64,000 nt of DNA from Saccoglossus kowalevskii (taxonomy: Eukaryota > Hemichordata > Enteropneusta > Harrimaniidae). The DNA is taken from contig NW_003116181.1 of NCBI RefSeq assembly GCF_000003605.2, forward strand, positions 55,006-119,005, in the 5' to 3' direction. The position numbers and the translations under genes are program-made. Below the pieces are notes generated by a model that made no database searches, was not told the DNA's origin, and was given only the letters and a program-made list of their open reading frames with translations. Within the stretch, counting starts at the first letter, position 1, and each line of letters opens with the position of its first letter. Below are positions 11,364 through 24,305 of the stretch, piece by piece.

Positions 11364-12626
11364 GCGACACGAGTACAGTGGAATGATGCTCTAATGTAAC
11401 ACTAGATTAGTATAATGCTAGTCTTCTAATGCGACACAAGTACAGTGGAATGACGCTCTTCTAATGTAACACTAGATTAGTATAATGCTAGTCTTCTAAT
11501 GCGACACTAGTACAGTGGAATCTTAGTCTTCTAATGCGACACTAGAATAGTAGAATTCTAGTCTTTTAATGCGACACTAGTACAGTGGAACGATGCTCTT
11601 CTAATGTAACACTAGATTAGTAGAATGCTAGTCTTCTAATGCGACACTAGTACAGTGGAATGATGCTCTTCTAATGTAACACTAGAATAATATAATGCTA
11701 GTCTTTTAATGCGACACTAGTACAGTGGAATGATGCTCTTCTAATGTAACACTAGATTAGTAGAATGCTAGTCTTCTAATGCGACACTAGTGCAGTAGAA
11801 TGATGCTCTTCTAATGTAACACTAGTTTAGTAGAATGCTAGTCTTCTAATGCGACACTAGTACAGTGGAAATGATGCTCTTCTAATGTAACACTAGATTA
11901 GTAGAAGGCTAGTATTCAAATGCGACACTAGTACAGTGGAATGATGCTCTTCTAATGTAACAATAGATTGGTAGAATGCTAGTCTTCTAATGGGACACTA
12001 GTGCAGTGGAATGAGGCTCTTCTAATGTAACACTAGATTAGTAGAAGGCTAGTCTTCTAATGCGACACTAGTACAGTGGAACGATGCTCTTCTAATGTAA
12101 CACTAGATTAGTAGAAGGCTAGTATTCAAATGCGACACTAGTACAGTGGAACGATGCTCTTCTAATGTAACACTAGATTAGTAGAATACCAGTCTTCTAA
12201 TGCGACACTAGTACAGTGGAATGATGCTCTTCTAATGTAACACTAGATTAATAGAATGCTAGTCGTCTAATGCGACACTAGTTCAGTGAAATCATAGTCT
12301 TCTAATGTAACACTAGATTAGTAGAATGCTAGTATTCGAATGCGACACTAGTACAGTGGAATGATGCTCTTCTAATGTAACATTAGATTAGTAGAATGCT
12401 AGTATTCGAATGCGACACTAGTACAGTGGAATGATGCTCTTATAATGTAACAATAGATTGGTAGAATGCTAGTCTTCTAATGCGACACTAGTACAGTGGA
12501 ATCTTAGTCTTCTAATGCGACACTAGATTAGTAGAATGCTAGTCTTCTAATGCGACACTAGTGCAGTGGAATGATGCTCTTCTAATGTAACACTAGTTTA
12601 GTAGAATGCTAGTCTTCTAATGCGAC

Positions 12627-12961
12627 ACTAGTACAGTGGAATGATGCTCGTCTAATGTAACACTAGATTAGTAGAAGGCTAGTATTCAATTGCGACACTA
12701 GTACAGTGGAATGATGCTCTTCTAATGTAACAATAGATTAGTAGAATGCTAGTCTTCTAATGCGACACTAGTACAGTGGAATGATGCTCGTCTAATGTAA
12801 CACTAGATTAGTAGAAGGCTAGTCTTCTAATGCGACACTAGTGCAGTGGAATGATGCTCTTCTAATGTAACACTAGTTTAGTAGAATGCTAGTCTTCTAA
12901 TGCGACACTAGTACAGTGGAATGATGCTCTTCTAATGTAACACTAGATTATAGAATGCTAG
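12627..12961. repeat. Third copy of the window-start segment
   Basis: This matches 1-335 at an offset of 12,626 bp with one difference seen (A at 64, T at 12690). It includes the one-base deletion ATTATAGAAT at 12947-12956. Immediately afterwards the copy switches from the expected TAATACGAC to TAATGTAAC and a run of B subunits. The end of the match is therefore a recombination breakpoint. Confidence 0.8.
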
Positions 12962-13045
12962 TCTTCTAATGTAACACTAGATTAGTAGAAGGCTAGTCTT
13001 CTAATGTAACACAAGTTTAGTAGAATGCTAGTCTACTAATGCGAC
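12942..13045. repeat. Triple B run (B-B-B)
   Basis: Three B-type subunits follow one A. They are 12942-12975 (34 bp, with the ATTATAGAAT deletion and the A-type tail GTAAC), 12976-13010 (GAAGGC type, tail GTAAC) and 13011-13045 (starts ACAAG, CTACTAATG, tail GCGAC). It is the only run of three B subunits I found. It looks like the join between the 12627 block and a block carrying the B-B trimer. Confidence 0.8.
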
Positions 13046-14990
13046 ACTAGTACAGTGGAATAATGCTCTTCTAATGTAACACTAGATTAGTAGAAGGCTA
13101 GTATTCAAATGCGACACTAGTACAGTGTAATGATGCTCTTCTAATGTAACAATAGATTGGTAGAATGTTAGTCTTCTAATGGAACACTAGTACAGTGGAA
13201 TGATGCTCTTCTAATGTAACACTAGATCGGTAGAATGCTAGGCTTCTAATGGGACACTAGTGCAGTGGAATGATGCTCTTCTAATGTAACACTAGATTAG
13301 TATAATGCTAGTCTTCTAATGCGACACTAGTACAGTGGAACGATGCTCTTCTAATGTAACACTAGATTAGTAGAAGGCTAGTATTCAAATGCGACACTAG
13401 TACAGTGGAATGATGCTCTTCTAATGTAACACTAGATTAGTAGAAGGCTAGTATTCAAATGCGACACTAGTACAGTGGAATGATGCTCTTCTAATGTAAC
13501 ACTAGATTAGTAGAAGGCTAGTATTCAAATGCGACACTAGTACAGTGGAACGATGCTCTTCTAATGTAACACTAGATTAGTAGAAGGCTAGTATTCAAAT
13601 GCGACACTAGTACAGTGGAATGATGCTCTTCTAATGTAACAATAGATTAGTAGAATGCTAGTCTTCTAATGCGACACTAGTACAGTGAAATGATGCTCTT
13701 CTAATGTAACACTAGATTAGTAGAATGCTAGTCTTCTAATACGACACTAGTGCAGTGGAATGATGCTCTTCTAATGTAACACTAGTTTATTAGAATGCTA
13801 GTCTTCTAATGCGACACTAGTACAGTGGAATGATGCTCTTCTAATGTAACACTAGATTAGTAGAAGGCTAGTCTTCTAATGTAACACTAGTTTAGTAGAA
13901 TGCTAGTCTTCTAATGCGACACTAGTACAGTGGAATGATGCTCTTCTAATGTAACACTAGATTAGTAGAAGGCTAGTATTCAAATGCGACACTAGTACAG
14001 TGTAATGATGCTCTTCTAATGTAACAATAGATTGGTAGAATGCTAGTCTTCTAATGGGACACTAGTGCAGTGGAATGATGCTCATCTAATGTAACACTAG
14101 ATTAGTATAATGCTAGTCTTCTAATGCGACACTAGTACAGTGGAACGATGCTCTTCTAATGTAACACTAGATTAGTAGAAGGCTAGTATTCAAATGCGAC
14201 ACTAGTACAGTGGAATGATGCTCTTCTAATGTAACAATAGATTAGTAGAACGCTAGTCTTCTAATGCGACACTAGTACAGTGGAATGATGCTCTTCTAAT
14301 GTAACACTAGATTAGTAGAATGCTAGTCTTCTAATGCGACACTAGTGCAGTGGAATGATGCTCTTCTAATGTAACACTAGTTTATTAGAATGCTAGTCTT
14401 CTAATGCGACACTAGTACAGTGGAATGATGCTCTTCTAATGTAACACTAGATTAGTAAAAGGCTAGTCTTCTAATGTAACACTAGTTTAGTAGAATGCTA
14501 GTCTTCTAATGCGACACTAGTACAGTGGAATGATGCTCTTCTAATGTAACACTAGATTAGTAGAAGGCTAGTATTCAAATGCGACACTAGTACAGTGTAA
14601 TGATGCTCTTCTAATGTAACAATAGATTGGTAGAATGCTAGTCTTCTAATGGGACACTAGTGCAGTGGAATGATGCTCTTCTAATGTAACACTAGATTAG
14701 TATAATGCTAGTCTTCTAATGCGACACTAGTACAGTGGAACGATGCTCTTCTAATGTAACACTAGATTAGTAGAAGTCTAGTATTCAAATGCGACACTAG
14801 TACAGTGGAATGATGCTCTTCTAATGTAACACTAGATTAGTAGAAGGCTAGTATTCAAATGCGACACTAGTACAGTGGAATGATGCTCTTCTAATGTAAC
14901 ACTAGATTAGTAGAAGGCTAGTATTCAAATGCGACACTAGTACAGTGGAACGATGCTCTTCTAATGTAACACTAGATTAGTAGAAGGCTA

Positions 14991-15090
14991 GTATCAAATG
15001 CGACACTAGTACAGTGAATGATGCTCTATAATGTAACAATAGATTGGTAGAATGCTAGTCTTCTAATGCGACACTAGTACAGTGGGAATC
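14991..15090. repeat. Cluster of one-base indels in the array
   Basis: Within 100 bp there are four single-base length changes: GTATCAAATG for GTATTCAAATG (14991), ACAGTGAATG for ACAGTGGAATG (15011), GCTCTATAATG for GCTCTTATAATG (about 15023) and AGTGGGAATC for AGTGGAATC (15081). All are gains or losses in short runs of T or G. Elsewhere such changes are thousands of bases apart. This pattern is more like residual sequencing or consensus error than biology. It also coincides with a change from the GAAGGC-rich block to the 490-bp repeat block. Confidence 0.7.
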
Positions 15091-15120
15091 TTAGTCTTCT
15101 AATGCGACACTAGAATAGTA

Positions 15121-16320
15121 GAATGCCAGTCTTCTAATGCGACACTAGTACAGTGGAATGATGCTCTTCTAATGTAACACTAGATTAATAGAATGCTAGT
15201 CGTCTAATGCGACACTAGTTCAGTGGAATCATAGTCTTCTAATGTAACACTAGATTAGTAGAATGCTAGTATTCGAGTGCGACACTAGTACAGTGGAATG
15301 ATGCTCTTCTAATGTAACACTAGATTAGTAGAATTCTAGTCTTCTAATGGGACACTAGTGCAGTGGAATGATGCTCTTCTAATGTAACACTAGATAAGTA
15401 TAATGCTAGTCTTCTAATGCGACACTAGTACAGTGGAATGATGCTCTTCTAATGTAACACTAGATTAATATAATGCTAGTCGTCTAATGCGACACTAGTT
15501 AAGTGGAATCATAGTCTTCTAATGTAATACTAGAATAGTAGAATGCTAGTCTTTTAATGCGACACTAGTACAGTGGAACGATGCTCTTCTAATGTAACAC
15601 TAGATTAGTAGAATGCCAGTCTTCTAATGCGACACTAGTACAGTGGAATGATGCTCTTCTAATGTAACACTAGATTAATAGAATGCTAGTCGTCTAATGC
15701 GACACTAGTTCAGTGGAATCATAGTCTTCTAATGTAACACTAGATTAGTAGAATGCTAGTATTCGAGTGCGACACTAGTACAGTGGAATGATGCTCTTCT
15801 AATGTAACACTAGATTAGTAGAATGCTAGTCTTCTAATGGGACACTAGTGCAGTGGAATGATGCTCTTCTAATGTAACACTAGATAAGTATAATGCTAGT
15901 CTTCTAATGCAACACTAGTACAGTGGAATGATGCTCTTCTAATGTAACACTAGATTAATATAATGCTAGTCGTCTAATGCGACACTAGTTCAGTGGAATC
16001 ATAGTCTTCTAATGTAATACTAGAATAGTAGAATGCTAGTCTTTTAATGCGACACTAGTACAGTGGAACGATGCTCTTCTAATGTAACACTAGATTAGTA
16101 GAATGCCAGTCTTCTAATGCGACACTAGTACAGTGGAATGATGCTCTTCTAATGTAACACTAGATTAATAGAATGCTAGTCGTCTAATGCGACACTAGTT
16201 CAGTGGAATCATAGTCTTATAATGTAACACTAGATTAGTAGAATGCTAGTATTCGAATGCGACACTAGTACAGTGGAATGATGCTCTTCTAATGTAACAC
16301 TAGATTAGTAGAATGCTAGT
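15121..16320. repeat. 490-bp higher-order repeat, about 2.4 copies
   Basis: The marker TAGATTAATATAATGC occurs at 15461 and 15951, 490 bp apart. A partial earlier copy starts at 15121 with the GCCAGTC dimer. The seven variant dimers come in the same order as at 2907 and 45321. Copies differ at a few bases, for example TTAAG against TTCAG, GAATTCTAG against GAATGCTAG, and ATTCGAG against ATTCGAA in the last copy. The periodicity is lost after about 16320. Confidence 0.85.
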
Positions 16321-17793
16321 ATTCGAATGCGACACTAGTACAGTGGAATGATGCTCTTCTAACGTAACAATAGACTGGTAGAATGCTAGTCTTCTAATGC
16401 GACACTAGTACAGTGGAATGAGGCTCTTCTAATGTAACACTAGATTAGTAGAATGCTAGTCTTCTAATGCGACACTAGTACAGTGGAATGATGCTCTTCT
16501 AATGTAACACTAGATTAGTAGAATGTTAGTATTCTAATGCGACACTAGTACAGTGGAATGATGCTCTTCTAATGTAACACTAGATTAGTAGAATGCTAGT
16601 CTTCTAATGCGACACTAGTGCAGTGGAATGATGCTCTTCTAATGTAACACTAGTTTAGTAGAATGCTAGTCTTCTAATGCGACACTAGTACAGTGGAATG
16701 ATGCTCTTCTAATGTAACACTAGATTAGTAGAAGGCTAGTCTTCTAATGCGACACTAGTGCAGTGGAATGATGCTCTTCTAATGTAACACAAGTTTAGTA
16801 GAATGCTAGTCTTCTAATGCGACACTAGTACAGTGGAATGATGCTCTTCTAATGTAACACTAGATTAGTAGAAGGCTTGTATTCAAATGCGACACTAGTA
16901 CAGTGGAATGATGCTCTTCTAATGTAACAATAGATCGGTAGAATGCTAGTCTTCTAATGGGACACTAGTGCAGTGGAATGATGCTCTTCTAATGTAACAC
17001 TAGATTAGTATAATGCTAGTCTTCTAATGCGACACTAGTACAGTGGAACGATGCTCTTCTAATGTAACACTAGATTAGTAGAAGGCTAGTATTCAAATGC
17101 GACACTAGTACAGTGGAATGATGCTCTTCTAATGTAACACTAGATTAGTAGAAGGCTAGTATTCAAATGCGACACTAGTACAGTAGAATGATGCTCTTCT
17201 AATGTAACACTAGATTAGTAGAAGGCTAGTATTCAAATGCGACACTAGTACAGTGGAACGATGCTCTTCTAATGTAACACTAGATTAGTAGAATGCTAGT
17301 CTTCTAATACGACACTAGTGCAGTGGAATGATGCTCTTCTAATGTAACACTAGATTAGTAGAATGCTAGTCTTCTAATGCGACACTAGTGCAGTGGAATG
17401 ATGCTCTTCTAATGTAACACTAGATTAGTAGAATGCTAGCCCTCTAATGCGACACTAGTGCAGTGGAATGATGCTCTTCTAATGTAACACTAGATTACTA
17501 TAATGCTAGTCTTCTAATACGACACTAGTGCAGTGCAATGATGCTCTTCTAATGTAACACTATATTCATAGAATGCTACTCTTCTAATGCGACACTAGTA
17601 CAGTGGAATGATGCTCTTCTAATGCAACACTAGATTAGTAGAATGCTAGTCTTTTAATGCGACACTAGTACAGTGGAACGATGCTCTTCTAATGTAACAC
17701 TAGATTAGTAGAATGCCAGTCTTCTAATGCGACACTAGTACAGTGGAATGATGCTCTTCTAATGTAACACTAGATTAATAGAATGCTAGTCGT

Positions 17794-18939
17794 CTAATGC
17801 GACACTAGTACAGTGGAATGATGCTCTTCTAATGTAACACTAGTTTAGTAGAATGCTAGTCTTCTAATGCGACACTAGTTCAGTGCAATCATAGTCTTCT
17901 AATGTAATACTAGAATAGTAGAATGCTAGTCTTTTAATGCGACACTAGTACAGTGGAACGATGCTCTTCTAATGTAACACTAGATTAGTAGAATGCCAGT
18001 CTTCTAATGCGACACTAGTACAGTGGAATGATGCTCTTCTAATGTAACACTAGATTAATAGAATGCTAGTCGTCTAATGCGACATTAGTTCAGTGGAATC
18101 ATAGTCTTCTAATGTAACACTAGATTAGTAGAATGCTAGTATTCGAATGCGACACTAGTACAGTGGAATGATGCTCTTCTAATGTAACACTAGATTAGTA
18201 GAATGCTAGTATTCGAATGCGACACTAGTACAGTGGAATGATGCTCTTCTAATGTAACAATAGATTGGTAGAATGCTAGTCTTCTAATGCGACACTAGTA
18301 AAGTGGAATAATGCTCTTCTAATGTAACACTAGATTAGTAGAATGCTATTCGTCTAATGCGACACTAGTACAGTGGAATCTTAGTCTTCTAATGCGACAC
18401 TAGAATAGTAGAATGCTAGTCTTCTAATGCGACACTAGTACAGTGGAATGATGCTCTTCTAATGTAACACTAGATTAGTAGAATGCTAGTCTTCTAATGC
18501 GACACTAGTACAGTGTAATGAGGCTCTTCTAATGTAACACTAGATTAGTATAATGCTAGTCGTCTAATGCGACACTAGTACAATGGAATGAGGCTCTTCT
18601 AATGTAACACAAGTTTAGAAGAATGCTAGTCTTCTAATGCGACACTAGTACAGTGGAATGATGCTCTTCTAATGTAACACTAGATTAATAGAATGCTAGT
18701 CGTCTAATGCGACACTAGTTCAGTGAAATCATAGTCTTCTAATGTAACACTAGATTAGTAGAATGCTAGTATTCGAATGCGACACTAGTACAGTGGAATG
18801 ATGCTCTTCTAATGTAACACTAGATTAGTAGAATGCTAGTATTCGAATGCGACACTAGTACAGTGGAATGATGCTCTTATAATGTAACAATAGATTGGTA
18901 GAATGCTAGTCTTCTAATGCGACACTAGTACAGTGGAAT
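17794..18939. repeat. 1,146-bp long-range duplication, copy 1
   Basis: This segment matches 62622-63767 at an offset of 44,828 bp. I compared it line by line and saw two differences: G18061 against T62889, and A18550 against G63378. It holds markers that are rare elsewhere: TTCAGTGCAATCATAG, GACATTAGTTCAG, GAATGCTATTCGTC, and ACAATGGAATGAGG followed by ACAAGTTTAGAAG. With so little divergence the copies are likely to be recent. Confidence 0.88.
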
Positions 18940-20229
18940 CTTAGTCTTCTAATGCGACACTAGAATAGTAGAATGCTAGTCTTCTAATGCGACACTAGTA
19001 CAGTGGAATGATGCTCTAATGTAACACTAGATTAGTATAATGCTAGTCTTCTAATGCGACACTAGTAAAGTGGAATGATGCTCTTCTAATATAACACTAG
19101 ATTAGTAGAATGCTAATCGTCTAATGCGACACTAGTTCAGTGGAATCATAGTCTTCTAATGTAACACTAGATTAGTAGAATGCTAGTCTTCTAATGCGAC
19201 ACTAGTTCAGTGGAATGATGCTCTTCTAAAGTAACACTAGATTAGTATAATGCTAGTCTTCTAATGCGACACTAGTAAAGTGGAATGATGCTCTTCTAAT
19301 GTAACACTAGATTAGTAGAATGCTAATCGTCTAATGCGACACTAGTTCAGTGGAATCATAGTCTTCTAATGTAACACTAGATTAGTAGAATGCTAGTCTT
19401 CTAATGCGACACTAGTACAGTGGAATGATGCTCTTCTAATGTAACACTGGATTAGTATAATGCTAGTTTCCTAATGCGACAATAGTACAGTGGTATGATG
19501 CTTTTCTAATGTAACACTAGATCAGTAGAATGCTAGTCTCCTAATGCAACACTAGTGCAGTGGAATGAGGCTCTTCTAATGTAACACTAGATTAGTAGAA
19601 TGCTAGTCTTCTAATGCGACACTAGTACAGTGGAATGATGCTCTTCTAATGTAACAATAGATTAGTAGAATGTTAGTATTCTAATGCGACACTAGTACAG
19701 TGGAATGATGCTCTTCTAATGTAACACTAGATTAGTAGAATGCTAGTCTTCTAATGCGACACTAGTGCAGTGGAATGATGCTCTTCTAATGTAACACTAG
19801 TTTAGTAGAATGCTAGTCTTCTAATGCGACACTAGTACAGTGGAATGATGCTCTTCTAATGTAACACTAGATTAGTAGAAGGCTAGTCTTCTAATGCGAC
19901 ACTAGTGCAGTGGAATGATGCTCTTCTAATGTAACACTAGATTAGTAGAATGCTAGTCTTCTAATGCGACACTAGTACAGTGGAATGATGCTCTTCTAAT
20001 GTAACACTAGATTAGTAGAATGCTAATCGTCTAATGCGACACTAGTTCAGTGGAATGATGCTCTTCTAATGTAACACTAGATTAATATAATGCTAGTCGT
20101 CTAATGCGACACTAGTTAAGTGGAATCATAGTCTTCTAATGTAATACTAGAATAGTAGAATGCTAATCTTTTAATGCGACACTAGTACAGTGGAATGATG
20201 CTCTAATGTAACACTAGATTAGTATAATG

Positions 20230-21221
20230 CTAGTCTTCTAATGCGACACTAGTAAAGTGGAATGATGCTCTTCTAATGTAACACTAGATTAGTAGAATGC
20301 TAATCGTCTAATGCGACACTAGTTCAGTGGAATCATAGTCTTCTAATGTAACACTAGATTAGTAGAATGCTAGTCTTCTAATGCGACACTAGTACAGTGG
20401 AATGATGCTCTTCTAATGTAACACTAGATTAGTAGAATGCTAATCGTCTAATGCGACACTAGTTCAGTGGAATCATAGTCTTCTAATGTAACACTAGATT
20501 AGTAGAATGCTAGTCTTCTAAAGCGACACTAGTACAGTGGAATGATGCTCTTCTAAAGTAACACTAGATTAGTATAATTCTAGTCTTCTAATGCGACACT
20601 AGTAAAGTGGAATGATGCTCTTCTAATGTAACACTAGATTAGTAGAATGCTAATCGTCTAATGCGACACTAGTTCAGTGGAATCATAGTCTTCTAATGTA
20701 ACACTAGATTAGTAGAATGCTAGTCTTCTAATGCGACACTAGTACAGTGGAATGATGCTCTTCTAATGTAACACTAGATTAGTAGAATGCTAATCGTCTA
20801 ATGCGACACTAGTTCAGTGGAATCATAGTCTTCTAATGTAACACTAGATTAGTAGAATGCTAGTCTTCTAAAGCGACACTAGTACAGTGGAATGATGCTC
20901 TTCTAAAGTAACACTAGATTAGTATAATTCTAGTCTTCTAATGCGACACTAGTAAAGTGGAATGATGCTCTTCTAATGTAACACTAGATTAGTAGAATGC
21001 TAATCGTCTAATGCGACACTAGTTCAGTGGAATCATAGTCTTCTAATGTAACACTAGATTAGTAGAATGCTAGTCTTCTAATGCGACACTAGTACAGTGG
21101 AATGATGCTCTTCTAATGTAACACTAGATTAGTAGAATGCTAATCGTCTAATGCGACACTAGTTCAGTGGAATCATAGTCTTCTAATGTAACACTAGATT
21201 AGTAGAATGCTAGTCTTCTAA
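20230..21221. repeat. 350-bp higher-order repeat, about 2.8 copies
   Basis: Five dimers repeat in tandem. The marker CTAAAGCGACACTAG recurs at 20517 and 20867, and bases 20230-20871 read the same as 20580-21221. The order is AGTAAAG with CTAATCG, then TTCAG/CATAG with CTAGTC, then a plain A with CTAATCG, then TTCAG/CATAG with CTAAAGCGAC, then CTAAAGTAAC with GTATAATTC. One further copy of part of this unit is seen near 37861-38060. Confidence 0.85.
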
Positions 21222-22181
21222 TGCGACACTAGTACAGTGGAATGATGCTCTTCTAATGTAACACTGGATTAGTATAATGCTAATTTCCTAATGCGACAAT
21301 AGTACAGTGGTATGATGCTTTTCTAATGTAACACTAGATCAGTAGAATGCTAGTCTCCTAATGCAACACTAGTACAGTGGAATGAGGCTCTTCTAATGTA
21401 ACACTAGATTAGTAGAATGCTAGTCTTCTAATGCGACACTGGTACAGTGGAATGATGCTCTTCTAATGTAACACTAGATTAGTAGAATGTTAGTATTCTA
21501 ATGCGACACTAGTACAGTGGAATGATGCTCTTCTAATGTAACACTAGATTAGTAGAATGCTAGTCTTCTAATGCGACACTAGTGCAGTGGAATGATGCTC
21601 TTCTAATGTAACACTAGTTTAGTAGAATGCTAGTCTTCTAATGCGACACTAGTACAGTGGAATGATGCTCTTCTAATGTAACACTAGATTAGTAGAAGGC
21701 TAGTCTTCTAATGCGACACTAGTGCAGTGGAATGATGCTCTTCTAATGTAACACTAGATTAGTAGAATGCTAGTCTTCTAATGCGACACTAGTACAGTGG
21801 AATGATGCTCTTCTAATGTAACACTAGATTAGTAGAATGCTAATCGTCTAATGCGACACTAGTTCAGTGGAATCATAGTCTTCTAATGTAACACTAGATT
21901 AGTAGAATGCTAGTCTTCTAATGCGACACTAGTACAGTGGAATGATGCTCTTCTAATGTAACACTGGATTAGTATAATGCTAATTTCCTAATGCGACAAT
22001 AGTACAGTGGTATGATGCTTTTCTAATGTAACACTAGATCAGTAGAATGCTAGTCTCCTAATGCAACACTAGTACAGTGGAATGAGGCTCTTCTAATGTA
22101 ACACTAGATTAGTAGAATGCTAGTCTTCTAATGCGACACTGGTACAGTGGAATGATGCTCTTCTAATGTAACACTAGATTA
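21038..22181. repeat. 700-bp higher-order repeat (10 dimers)
   Basis: Bases 21038-21481 read the same as 21738-22181, 700 bp (10 x 70) further on. The unit contains a distinctive cassette starting ACACTGGATTAGTATAATGC (21261 and 21961). It is followed by TTTCCTAATGCGACAATAG, GGTATGATGCTTTTC, AGATCAG with GTCTCC, GCAAC and GGAATGAGG. This cassette occurs about 19 times in the window, usually complete, which makes it the best single tracer of shared ancestry. Confidence 0.85.
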
Positions 22182-22537
22182 ATATAATGCTAGTCGTCTA
22201 ATGCGACACTAGTTCAGTGGAATCATAGTCTTCTAATGTAATACTAGAATAGTAGAATGCTAGTCTTTTAATGCGACACTAGTACAGTGGAACGATGCTC
22301 TTCTAATGTAACACTAGATTAGTAGAATGCCAGTCTTCTAATGCGACACTAGTACAGTGGAATGATGCTCTTCTAATGTAACACTAGATTAATAGAATGC
22401 TAGTCGTCTAATGCGACACTAGTTCAGTGGAATCATAGTCTTCTAATGTAACACTAGATTAGTAGAATGCTAGTATTCGAGTGCGACACTAGTACAGTGG
22501 AATGATGCTCTTCTAATGTAACACTAGATTAGTAGAA
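21780..22537. repeat. Long-range duplication, copy 1 (partner 36678-37435)
   Basis: 758 bp match 36678-37435 at an offset of 14,898 bp with no difference seen. The block spans the junction between the ACTGGATTAG cassette, the rare ACACTGGTACAG subunit and the start of a 490-bp-type block. The same junction is thus present twice and must have been copied after it formed. Confidence 0.82.
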
Positions 22538-22908
22538 GGCTAGTATTCTAATGCGACACTAGTACAGTGGAATGATGCTCTTCTAATGTAACACTAGATT
22601 AGTAGAAGGCTAGTCTTCTAATGCGACACTAGTACAGTGGAATGATGCTCTTCTAATGTAACAATAGATTGGTAGAATGCTAGTATTCTTATGGGACACT
22701 AGTACAGTGGAATGATGCTCTTCAAATGTAACACTAGATTAGTAGAAGGCTAGTATTCAAATGCGACACTAGTGCAGTGGAATGATGCTCTTCCAATGTA
22801 ACACTAGTTTATTAGAATGCTAGTCTTCTAATGCGACACTAGTGCAGTGGAATGATGCTCTTCTAATGTAACACTAGATTAGTAGAAGGCTAGTCTTCTA
22901 ATGTAAAC

Positions 22909-22943
22909 ACTAGTTTAGTAGAATGCTAGTCTTCTAGTGCGAC
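22909..22943. repeat. Second B of a trimer, preceded by an extra A
   Basis: The B-B join here reads AATGTAAACACTAG with one A more than the usual AATGTAACACTAG. It is the only B-B join of the 21 with this insertion. The following B ends CTAGTGCGAC, a variant also seen after the trimer at 41863. Confidence 0.7.
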
Positions 22944-23220
22944 ACTAGTACAGTGGAATGATGCTCTTCTAATGTAACACTAGATTAGTAGAAAGCTAGT
23001 ATTCAAATGCGACACTAGTACAGTGTAATGATGCTCTTCTAGTGTAACAATAGATTGGTAGAATGCTAGTCTTCTAATGGGACACTAGTGCAGTGGAATG
23101 ATGCTCATCTAATGTAACACTAGATTAGTATAATGCTAGTCTTCTAATGCGACACTAGTACAGTGGAACGATGCTCTTCTAATGTAACACTAGATTAGTA
23201 GAATGCTAGTCTTCTAATGC

Positions 23221-23833
23221 GACACTAGTGCAGTGGAATGATGCTCTTCTAATGTAACACTAGTTTATTAGAATGCTAGTCTTCTAATGCGACACTAGTA
23301 CAGTGGAATGATGCTCTTCTAATGTAACACTAGATTAGTAAAAGGCTAGTCTTCTAATGTAACACTAGTTTAGTAGAATGCTAGTCTTCTAATGCGACAC
23401 TAGTACAGTGGAATGATGCTCTTCTAATGTAACACTAGATTAGTAGAAGGCTAGTATTCAAATGCGACACTAGTACAGTGTAATGATGCTCTTCTAATGT
23501 AACAATAGATTGGTAGAATGCTAGTCTTCTAATGGGACACTAGTGCAGTGGAATGATGCTCTTCTAATGTAACACTAGATTAGTATAATGCTAGTCTTCT
23601 AATGCGACACTAGTACAGTGGAACGATGCTCTTCTAATGTAACACTAGATTAGTAGAAGGCTAGTATTCAAATGCGACACTAGTACAGTGGAATGATGCT
23701 TTTCTAATGTAACACTAGATTAGTATAAGGCTAGTATTCAAATGCGACACTAGTACAGTGGAATGATGCTCTTCTAATGTAACACTAGATTAGTAGAAGG
23801 CTAGTATTCAAATGCGACACTAGTACAGTGGAA
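23221..23833. repeat. 613-bp block of the 1,085-bp duplication, copy 1
   Basis: Reads the same as 24306-24918, offset 1,085 bp (31 subunits, 15.5 dimers). Both copies contain the TTTATTAG subunit, the AGTAAAAGGC variant, the B-B trimer, ACAGTGTAATG and the CTTTTC dimer in the same order. The odd number of subunits is explained by the single extra B carried in each copy. Confidence 0.85.
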
Positions 23834-24305
23834 CGATGCTCTTCTAATGTAACACTAGATTAGTAGAAGGCTAGTATTCAAATGCGACACTAGTACAGTG
23901 GAATGATGCTCTTCTAATGTAACAATAGATTAGTAGAATGCTAGTCTTCTAATGCGACACTAGTACAGTGGAATGATGCTCTTCTAATGTAACACTAGAT
24001 TAGTAGAATGTTAGTATTCTAATGCGACACTAGTACAGTGGAATGATGCTCTTCTAATGTAACACTAGATTAGTAGAATGCTAGTCTTCTAATGCGACAC
24101 TAGTGCAGTGGAATGATGCTCTTCTAATGTAACACTAGTTTAGTAGAATGCTAGTCTTCTAATGCGACACTAGTACAGTGGAATGATGCTCTTCTAATGT
24201 AACACTAGATTAGTAGAAGGCTAGTATTCAAATGCGACACTAGTACAGTGGAATGATGCTCTTCTAATGTAACAATAGATTGGTAGAATGCTAGTCTTCT
24301 AATGG

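Noticed and set aside
14991-15090. Biological hypermutation hotspot
   Set aside because: The changes are only one-base gains and losses in short T or G runs, which fits sequencing or consensus error better. It is kept as a quality flag.
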